Assembly: GCA_964593455.1 (NCBI GenBank)
Contig: CAZQHK010000033.1
Span: 1 to 48,244 of the forward strand
DNA length: 48,244 nt
Direction: 5' to 3'
DNA from: CAZQHK01 sp964593455
GTDB lineage: Bacteria > Muiribacteriota > CAYSPT01
The notes beneath the pieces are model-generated. The model made no database searches, was not told where the DNA came from, and saw only the letters and a program-made list of their open reading frames with translations. Position numbers and translations under genes: made by a program. Below, piece by piece: positions 39,244-45,886 of the stretch (position 1 is the first letter of the stretch; each line of letters opens with the position of its first letter).

Positions 39244-41031
39244 TTAAGGAAGATCTTCTTCCTCCTCATCCCGGGGCGGACGGTATGTCATCAGACTGAC
39301 CAGCCAGGCCGCCAGCAGTGACAACAGGAAGGCCGGGACCAGTTCGTAAAGTCCGATTCCTAAGCTGCTCTGGACCACGGCTTTGAGCTTGAATTTCCAG
39401 ATTATGGTAACGGCAAATCCCGTTATCATGGAAGCGACCACCCCTGCCCTGGTCAGTTTTTTCCAATAGAGGGACAGGATGAGCGGCGGGCCGAAACTGG
39501 ACCCGAGACCGGACCAGGCCAGCAGCACAAACCAGAAAACAACCCTGACCTCCTTCAGGGCCACGATGATGGAAACCACTCCCAGGAGAAAAACAGTGAT
39601 CCGGCTCACCATGACCAGTGTCCGCTCATCGGCTTCGGGACGGAAGATCTTGTGGAAGATATCCCGGGCAATGGCGGAAGCCACCACCAGTATCTGCGAG
39701 TCGGCGGTAGACATCATGGCCGAGAGAATGGCTGCCAGAACGATACCCGCTAAAAGCGGATGGAGGAGTTTCACCGCAATGAGTGGGTAGGCCATTTCCG
39801 GGTCTACGATTCCCGGCAGAATAAGTCTCGCGGCGTGTCCCAGCACCACCGCTCCATAAAGCGCCAGCACTCCCCAGACAATGGCGATGACTCTTCCCAC
39901 GCGAATAGTCTTATCGTCTCTGGAAGCCATGTACCGGGTAAGAACATGCGGTTGACCGGGATATCCGAGGGAAATACCGAGCAGGCCCAGGACCCAGCCG
40001 ATGGCCGCGGCCGCCGACTTTTTGCCGAAGGTGTCGGTAAGCACTTCTCCACCGTACATGGAGTATGTCTTGTCAAACTTTAAGCTAATACCAGAAAGCG
40101 TTATGAGTTCTTTGCCCGCAAGCTCGACTCGTCCGCTCACAGTCGAACCGTTGATAGAGATTCCGGCGTCTGCGGCCGCGTTGGCAATGACTTTTCCGTC
40201 TTCCGTAGAGATTGTCAGCACCGTTTTTCCGGCGGCGACGGAAGGCAGCGTAAAGGTGTGTCCCGGATCACCGCCGAAAGTCATCATTTCGTTCTCGACT
40301 TTTATCTGGTGCCACCCTTGAGCATCAGTCACCTCGAAAATAGCCGAGAACCTGGCCGGTTCCTGTTTAAGCCCTTCCATCATGGGAGAAACGCCGCCGA
40401 TATGAACGATAGCCAATATGGGCAGCACCACCAAACCGGCCACCATCAACAGACCCTGGAGTAAATCTGTCCAGGAAACAGCCCTGAATCCACCCAGCAG
40501 GGTATAGAAGACCGTAATCAAGCCGGCCAGCAGCACCCCATATGTGTAGGGGATGTTGAACGCTCCCCGGAAAGCCTTGGCACAGGCGGTGAACTGGGCC
40601 GCCACGTATCCGGACAGGCAGAGAACGATTATAAGCACCCCGATTATCCTGACCAGGTGTGTCCGGTCACCGACCATATCTCCGAGAAATTCAGGGACGG
40701 TGATGGATCCTTTTTCCGCTGCCAGACGCCGCAACCGGGGAGCAATCAAGTACCAGTTCATCAGGAACCCAAGTAAACATCCCGGGACAGCCCAGACAGC
40801 GGAGAATCCCCACATATACCCTTCTCCCACCAGCCCGATGACCACCCACCCGCTCTCGGAGCTGGCTACCGAACTGATTGCGGTTACCCAGGCTCCCAAC
40901 GACCGGTCGGCCAGGAAATACGCGGAGATGGTCCGGCCGTGCCGGGCGGCAAAAATGCCGATGATCAGGATACCCAACAGGTAACAGGAGAAACTTAACA
41001 GCATCTGAAACATAGCGGAGTTGGCGGCCAT
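39244..41031 (-). CDS. Sodium:solute symporter (SSS family, PutP-like) with a periplasmic insert, 595 aa
   Basis: A multi-pass secondary transporter of the PutP/SSS family that couples solute uptake to Na+. SVASSESGWVVIGLVG (about 54-69) matches the Na+/substrate region of PutP, GGFRAVSWTDLLQG (180-193) is the family signature, and GYPGQPHVLTRYMAS (357-370) is also conserved. The substrate may be proline or another small solute. Unlike PutP, the loop after residue ~213 is about 120 residues long and contains a small beta domain (about 240-320). A 28-residue one-helix gene directly precedes it, sharing one base (TAATG). GGAG precedes the ATG. Confidence 0.93.
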   Translation of the reverse strand: MAANSAMFQMLLSFSCYLLGILIIGIFAARHGRTISAYFLADRSLGAWVTAISSVASSESGWVVIGLVGEGYMWGFSAVWAVPGCLLGFLMNWYLIAPRLRRLAAEKGSITVPEFLGDMVGDRTHLVRIIGVLIIVLCLSGYVAAQFTACAKAFRGAFNIPYTYGVLLAGLITVFYTLLGGFRAVSWTDLLQGLLMVAGLVVLPILAIVHIGGVSPMMEGLKQEPARFSAIFEVTDAQGWHQIKVENEMMTFGGDPGHTFTLPSVAAGKTVLTISTEDGKVIANAAADAGISINGSTVSGRVELAGKELITLSGISLKFDKTYSMYGGEVLTDTFGKKSAAAAIGWVLGLLGISLGYPGQPHVLTRYMASRDDKTIRVGRVIAIVWGVLALYGAVVLGHAARLILPGIVDPEMAYPLIAVKLLHPLLAGIVLAAILSAMMSTADSQILVVASAIARDIFHKIFRPEADERTLVMVSRITVFLLGVVSIIVALKEVRVVFWFVLLAWSGLGSSFGPPLILSLYWKKLTRAGVVASMITGFAVTIIWKFKLKAVVQSSLGIGLYELVPAFLLSLLAAWLVSLMTYRPPRDEEEEDLP

Positions 41032-41117
41032 TATTCTTTCTCCTTTTCCGACATGAATTTAATAACTGCAAACAGGACGAGACACAAGGGAAACACCAGG
41101 TAGACAAATATCGTCAT
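41031..41117 (-). CDS. Tiny one-helix symporter-associated protein, 28 aa
   Basis: The frame reads MTIFVYLVFPLCLVLFAVIK followed by a charged tail of eight residues ending EKEKE. It is one transmembrane helix with a short hydrophilic C-terminus. The start ATG 41117 has GGGGTGG six bases upstream. The stop TAA shares its last A with the symporter start (TAATG), and the charged tail encodes the symporter ribosome-binding site (AAGGAG). Small single-helix accessory proteins are known for several symporters of this superfamily; this one fits that pattern. Size alone would make it easy to miss. Confidence 0.8.
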   Translation of the reverse strand: MTIFVYLVFPLCLVLFAVIKFMSEKEKE

Positions 41118-41185
41118 CGTTACCACCCCACACTTTCTTCTTTCGCTATGCCAGGCGATACACTTTTCAGCATAGCTCTCAGACA

Positions 41186-41214
41186 AGAGTAATAAGGAAG
41201 ATTGTTCTCGTCAA
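41186..41214 (-). promoter_or_regulatory. Possible promoter for the symporter pair
   Basis: On the minus strand TTGACG (41214-41209), a 17-base spacer and TACTCT (41191-41186). The -35 is good and the -10 is weak. Confidence 0.4.
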
Positions 41215-41232
41215 GAGCACCCCTAACCGGAC

Positions 41233-41262
41233 TTGACTTCTAAGACAGCCACGACCTACAAT
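41233..41262 (+). promoter_or_regulatory. Promoter for xylFGH
   Basis: TTGACT (41233-41238), an 18-base spacer and TACAAT (41257-41262), about 44 bases before the xylF start. Confidence 0.55.
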
Positions 41263-41305
41263 GTTGCACTGTAGAGATTACACTCTGTGATAGAGGTGAG
41301 GCACT

Positions 41306-42313
41306 GTGAAGTGGACATTGAAAACGCTTGTTATTATTGCACTTTTAGGCGCTCTTGTTACACCGGGTTGTAAACCGAAGAGCGATGGAGAACTGAAGAT
41401 CGGGTTCATCCTCAGCACCATGCAGGAAGAACGCTACCAGAAAGACAAAGCCTATTTTCTGGAAGCGGCCCGGGTAAAAGGAGTGGAAGTCGAGTTCGAT
41501 TCTGCCAACAACGACGAAAAGGCCCAGTTGGCCAAGGTCGAAAACATGCTGGCCAAGGGAGTCAAAGCTCTGGTTATCCAGCCATGCAACAGCGATACCG
41601 CCGGCACCATGGTGAAACTGGCTCACAGTGACAATGTGCCGGTCATCGCGTACGACCGTATCATAAACAACTGTGATCTCGATTTCTATGTTACCCAGGA
41701 CAGCTACACCGTGGGTCGCCTACAGGCAGAAGCGGCGGCTAAGTTCACCGGCGGAAAAGGCAACTATATTATCTGCTGCGGACAGGCCGGCCACAGCGTG
41801 GCCAACGAGATTACCCGGGGGAACCTGGAAACCCTGGCCAAACATCCCGGTATCACGGTGGTGGTCCAGCAGAACCACGACAGTTGGTCCGCCAACCAGG
41901 CCATGGCCACGGTGGAAAACGCCCTCACCCGTTTTAATAACGATATCCAGGGTGTGCTCTGCAACAACAGCGGGATGGCCCAGGGAGCAGTCAGGGCGGC
42001 GGAAGAACAGGGACTGACCGGAGTCGTCTTTATTGCCGGGGCCGATGCCACCACCGCCGCCTGCCAGTACATCGTGCAGGGGAAACAAAACTATGATGTA
42101 TTTAAAGCCATCAAACCGCTGGCTGAAACCGCGGTAGATATAGCCGTAAAACTGGCTAAAGGTGAGAAGATCGTACTCGATACTTCCATTAACAACGGTT
42201 TTAAAACCGTTCCTTCCGCAGTCACGCCGGTGTACGGTTTCGATAAGACCAACCTGGACGAGGTGGTCATCAAATCAAACTGGAAAACCCGGGACGAGGT
42301 ATACAAGAAGTGA
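41306..42313 (+). CDS. xylF: D-xylose-type substrate-binding lipoprotein XylF, 335 aa
   Basis: A periplasmic sugar-binding protein of the pentose/hexose family that feeds an ABC importer. The signal peptide ends in a lipobox (Leu-Val-Thr-Pro-Gly-Cys22), so it is lipid-anchored, unlike E. coli XylF. The mature part matches XylF: LKIGFILSTMQEERYQKDKAYF, then VIAYDRIINNCDLDFYVTQD, GVLCNNSGMAQGAV, and NNGFKTVPSAVTPVYGFDK. The GTG start has GAGGTGAGG upstream. The stop overlaps the xylG start (GTGA). Xylose is the likely ligand by overall similarity, but no xylose catabolic gene is present to confirm it. Confidence 0.88.
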   Translation: MKWTLKTLVIIALLGALVTPGCKPKSDGELKIGFILSTMQEERYQKDKAYFLEAARVKGVEVEFDSANNDEKAQLAKVENMLAKGVKALVIQPCNSDTAGTMVKLAHSDNVPVIAYDRIINNCDLDFYVTQDSYTVGRLQAEAAAKFTGGKGNYIICCGQAGHSVANEITRGNLETLAKHPGITVVVQQNHDSWSANQAMATVENALTRFNNDIQGVLCNNSGMAQGAVRAAEEQGLTGVVFIAGADATTAACQYIVQGKQNYDVFKAIKPLAETAVDIAVKLAKGEKIVLDTSINNGFKTVPSAVTPVYGFDKTNLDEVVIKSNWKTRDEVYKK

Positions 42314-43851
42314 GCCCTTCCTCCACAGCCCCACCGCTGTTGGAGATGCGGGAGATCACCAAAGAGTTTCCCGGTGTCAAAGCTCTCAAAGGAGTCACGT
42401 TTACCGGTATGACCGGTGAAGTGCTGGGGCTTTGTGGAGAAAACGGGGCGGGAAAGTCCACCTTGATGAAGGTGCTAAGCGGTGTCCATCCCTATCCAAC
42501 ATATGGAGGAGATATCTACATAGATGGAACGCTCAAGCGTTTTTCCAACACCCGGGCGGCGGAAGCGGCGGGAGTAGCCATCATTCACCAGGAACTCAAC
42601 CTGGTACCTCAGATGACCGTGGCGGAGAATATTTTTTTAGGACGGGAACCGACCCGCTTCGGATTCGTTATAACCTCGGAGAGCCGCCGTGAGGCCCGGC
42701 GGGCGCTTACTTCCCTGGGAATTGACATCGACCCGGACATTCCCGTTGGAGAGTTGGGAATCGGCAAACAGCAGATGGTGGAGATAGCCAAAGCGCTTTC
42801 GCTTTCAGCCCGGATACTGGTGCTGGACGAGCCTACCAGTGCCTTGACCGAACTCGAAACCGAGCACCTGTTTCGGGTGATCCGGGACTTGAAATCACGC
42901 GGAGTAATGGGTATTTATATCTCCCATAAATTAGATGAAGTATTCGAGATCTGCGACCGGATTGCGGTTCTCAGAGACGGTGAAATAGTAGGTAAACCGC
43001 TTGACACGGATACTACCACCACCGATGAGATCATCTTCAAGATGGTTGGAAGAAAGTTGACGGAGCTTTACCCTCCACGGGCCAACCAACCGGGGGAGGT
43101 GGTGATGGAAATAAATAACTTTTCGGTGAACCATCCTTTTCTGCCGGGAGAAAATATTGTCCAGAACATTTCGTTCACGGTCCGCGCCGGTGAAATCCTC
43201 GGGATAGCCGGGCTCATGGGCTCCGGAAGAAGCGAGCTGGTGACAGCGGTGTTCGGGGCTTTCCCTGATGATTCACAAGGAACAATGATTTTGAACGGCC
43301 GGGACACGGTCGTCGACAGCCCCGAAAAAGCGCTTTCTATGGGTATCGGGCTCGTGACCGAGGACCGTAAGGGGTTCGGGCTCATTCCGGAGATGTCGGT
43401 GGGAGAGAATATCACGCTGGCCTGCTTGCGAGAGCTATGCCGGTTTGGTTTCGTTCACACCGAACGAGAAAAGCACTGTGTCCGGGAATCCATCGAAACT
43501 CTGAAGATCAAAACCCCGGGCCCCGAGACCATGGTTTCCACGCTGTCGGGCGGGAATCAGCAAAAAGTTATTATCTCCCGCATGCTCAACCGGCAGCCCA
43601 CCATACTGATCATGGACGAACCGACCCGTGGCGTTGACGTGGGTGCACGCCGGGAGATTTACACCATTATGAACGAGTTGACCAGCAAAGGAGTTGCCAT
43701 CATCATGGTTTCTTCAGACTTGCCGGAGATATTGGGCATGAGCGACCGTGTCCTGATCATGCGTGAAGGGACACTGGCCGGAGAACTCCCCCGGGAAAAA
43801 GCAAACCAGGAAACCATCATGGCCTTCGCTACCGGGACGGCTGCAACCTGA
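42310..43851 (+). CDS. xylG: Sugar ABC transporter ATP-binding protein XylG, 513 aa
   Basis: Two ABC ATPase domains in one chain, as in the monosaccharide importers (Rbs/Ara/Xyl/Mgl type). The first has Walker A GENGAGKST (43-51), a degenerate signature LGIGKQQMVEIAKAL and Walker B ILVLDEPTSAL. The second has the family's atypical P-loop (GLMGSGRSELV), an intact LSGGNQQKV signature and ILIMDEPTRGVDVG. The first site is probably the more active. The GTG start overlaps the xylF stop by four bases. Length 513 equals E. coli XylG. Confidence 0.93.
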   Translation: MSPSSTAPPLLEMREITKEFPGVKALKGVTFTGMTGEVLGLCGENGAGKSTLMKVLSGVHPYPTYGGDIYIDGTLKRFSNTRAAEAAGVAIIHQELNLVPQMTVAENIFLGREPTRFGFVITSESRREARRALTSLGIDIDPDIPVGELGIGKQQMVEIAKALSLSARILVLDEPTSALTELETEHLFRVIRDLKSRGVMGIYISHKLDEVFEICDRIAVLRDGEIVGKPLDTDTTTTDEIIFKMVGRKLTELYPPRANQPGEVVMEINNFSVNHPFLPGENIVQNISFTVRAGEILGIAGLMGSGRSELVTAVFGAFPDDSQGTMILNGRDTVVDSPEKALSMGIGLVTEDRKGFGLIPEMSVGENITLACLRELCRFGFVHTEREKHCVRESIETLKIKTPGPETMVSTLSGGNQQKVIISRMLNRQPTILIMDEPTRGVDVGARREIYTIMNELTSKGVAIIMVSSDLPEILGMSDRVLIMREGTLAGELPREKANQETIMAFATGTAAT

Positions 43852-43888
43852 GTTTCTGAAACTATCTTAAAAACAGGAGGAACCGAGT

Positions 43889-45052
43889 TTGAGCGGAAAA
43901 TCAAACTGGAGAAAATTCGCCACCCCCATTGCCCTGGTGTTACTGGCCATTATCCTGGCTATTCTCACCAACGGAATTTTCATCTCTCCCCGCAACCTGA
44001 CTAATCTTTGCCGCCAGGTGACGGTAATCGGCATTCTCGCCCTGGGGATGACCATGATTATCCTCACCGGAGGAATCGATCTTTCGGTCGGGTCGGTAGT
44101 GGCCGTTACCGGTGTGATGGTGGCCCTGCTCCAGGTCAAAGGAATAGCGTTTCTGGGAATCGGTCCAATGGGTACGGCCGGCGCGATCGTGGTGACCTTA
44201 CTGGTGGGAGCCGTCATCGGTCTGTGGAACGGATTCTGGATATCGAAATTCAATATTGCCCCGTTCGTCATAACCCTGGGTATGATGACCATTGCTCGGG
44301 GGCTGGCACTTCTTTTCTCCAACGGTGTAGCCATCTCAAATCTTCCCGAGGGATTTACCGATTTCGGCAGTAACTACATCTCTCCCGTCAGTTCGCTCGT
44401 TATCCTCGCTGGTTGTTTTCTGGGAGGGTTGACCTGGCTCATCAGGGCATTTAAACTCAAACGTTTCAAGTCTACGGCGTCTTTTGCCATCCGGCTCACT
44501 TTTCTGCTGATCATTATCGGTCTGTGTTTCTACGTGTTTAACGGTTACCACGACATCCATCTGCTGTCAGCCATGGGCTACAAAGGAATTCCCTTACCGG
44601 TAGCGCTTTTTGCTCTTCTCGCGGCGGCCGGGATAATCGTTTTGCAAACTACCGCTTTCGGCCGGCATATTTATGCTATCGGCGGCAATGAAAACGCTGC
44701 GCGGTTGTCCGGAATCAAGGTGGCCAAAGTGAAACTTCTCGTCTACACGATCATGTCGCTGATGGCGGCGGTGGCCGGGATCGTATTGACTTCCCGGTTG
44801 GCCGGCGCAGCACCGACCGCCGGACAGATGTTCGAACTCGATGCCATCGCCTCGGTGGTAATTGGCGGAACCAGTCTCACCGGCGGAGTCGGAGGTATAC
44901 CGGGGACGCTCATGGGTGCGTTTCTGATCGGTATGCTCGACAACGGTATGAGCCTTCTCAATGTGCCCGAGTTTTACCAGTTGGTGGTAAAGGGGCTTAT
45001 TATTATTCTGGCAGTGTGGGTTGATGTGCAGGGGAAAGCCCGTCAGAGCTGA
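43889..45052 (+). CDS. xylH: Sugar ABC transporter permease XylH, 387 aa
   Basis: An inner-membrane permease of the branched/sugar class with about ten hydrophobic segments. Family motifs include LGMTMIILTGGIDLSVGSVVAVTG near residue 50, GLWNGFWISKFNIAPFVITLGMM, GRHIYAIGGNENAARLSGIKV and ASVVIGGTSLTGGVGGIPGTLMGAFLIG. It pairs with XylF and XylG. TTG 43889 is the start because AGGAGG lies just upstream. No regulator follows. The length is close to E. coli XylH (393). Confidence 0.93.
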   Translation: MSGKSNWRKFATPIALVLLAIILAILTNGIFISPRNLTNLCRQVTVIGILALGMTMIILTGGIDLSVGSVVAVTGVMVALLQVKGIAFLGIGPMGTAGAIVVTLLVGAVIGLWNGFWISKFNIAPFVITLGMMTIARGLALLFSNGVAISNLPEGFTDFGSNYISPVSSLVILAGCFLGGLTWLIRAFKLKRFKSTASFAIRLTFLLIIIGLCFYVFNGYHDIHLLSAMGYKGIPLPVALFALLAAAGIIVLQTTAFGRHIYAIGGNENAARLSGIKVAKVKLLVYTIMSLMAAVAGIVLTSRLAGAAPTAGQMFELDAIASVVIGGTSLTGGVGGIPGTLMGAFLIGMLDNGMSLLNVPEFYQLVVKGLIIILAVWVDVQGKARQS

Positions 45053-45110
45053 ACTTCCAGACAAAAAATAGGTACTATTTGAGGAGAAGCAGAAAGTAAG
45101 GTTGAGATTT

Positions 45111-45845
45111 ATGAACTGGTTGATTATCATCGGGATACTTCTCGGAGGCGTAGCTTTCGGATTGTTTTATTTTGCCTTTACCATGTTCAAAACCTGGAAA
45201 ACTATCAAAGATCTGCCCACCGGCCCCATCAGCCAGGTCTACAACCAGTTGGCGGAAGTGAAAGGCCGGACCATTCAAGGCGACCAGCCGCTGGTCAGTC
45301 CCGCATCACAACAGCCGTGTGTTTTTTACGAGATCAAAATCGAAGAATACCGCAGGAGCCACAGCAGCCGCGGAAGTTCAACCGGTACCTGGCATACTAT
45401 TCATAGAACTAAAAGTAAGGAACCAATATACATCGAAGACGGTACCGGACAGGCCTGTATCCTCCTCCAGGGAGCGAGTACCTTGTTTACCGAGGACTCG
45501 GTTGATCGGGCCGGGGGTTTCTGGGAAGGTGATTTCCCACCTCATATCCTGAAATATCTGACGTCTGTCGGAATTGATACGAAGAGCTTCTTCGGTCTTG
45601 CCTCCCGGAGACTGCGATGTTCGGAAACGTTCGTCGCCGTAGGTGAAGAACTATATGTTCTGGGTTTCGGAACTCAGTCGGGAGACCTGGTACAATTCCA
45701 GAAAAAGAAAGGTATTCCGCACATCATTTCCGATTATCCCGAAAGTAAAGTAACCCAACATTACCTGCTTTACTGGATAGCAGCGGGACTGGGAGGAGTG
45801 GCTCTTTTGGTAGGCGCCTTTTACTTAGCGTCAACGGTAAACTGA
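45111..45845 (+). CDS. GIDE-domain (E3-ligase-like) membrane protein, 244 aa
   Basis: A transmembrane helix at about residues 3-25 and another near 220-240 bracket an extracytoplasmic domain resembling the bacterial GIDE/MULAN (BAM-like) domain. Its pattern is VKGRTIQGDQPLVSPASQQPCVFYEIKIEEY, a variable stretch, IYIEDGTGQACI, and later RCSETFVAVGEELYVLGF. Bacterial members lack the RING finger of the eukaryotic ligase and have no known function. ATG 45111 has AAGG nine bases upstream; TTG 45102 is an alternative. It starts 58 bases after xylH. Confidence 0.8.
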   Translation: MNWLIIIGILLGGVAFGLFYFAFTMFKTWKTIKDLPTGPISQVYNQLAEVKGRTIQGDQPLVSPASQQPCVFYEIKIEEYRRSHSSRGSSTGTWHTIHRTKSKEPIYIEDGTGQACILLQGASTLFTEDSVDRAGGFWEGDFPPHILKYLTSVGIDTKSFFGLASRRLRCSETFVAVGEELYVLGFGTQSGDLVQFQKKKGIPHIISDYPESKVTQHYLLYWIAAGLGGVALLVGAFYLASTVN

Positions 45846-45886
45846 TCTGCCGCTTCTCGTTGAGAACTTGAAAGAGGGAACCACCC

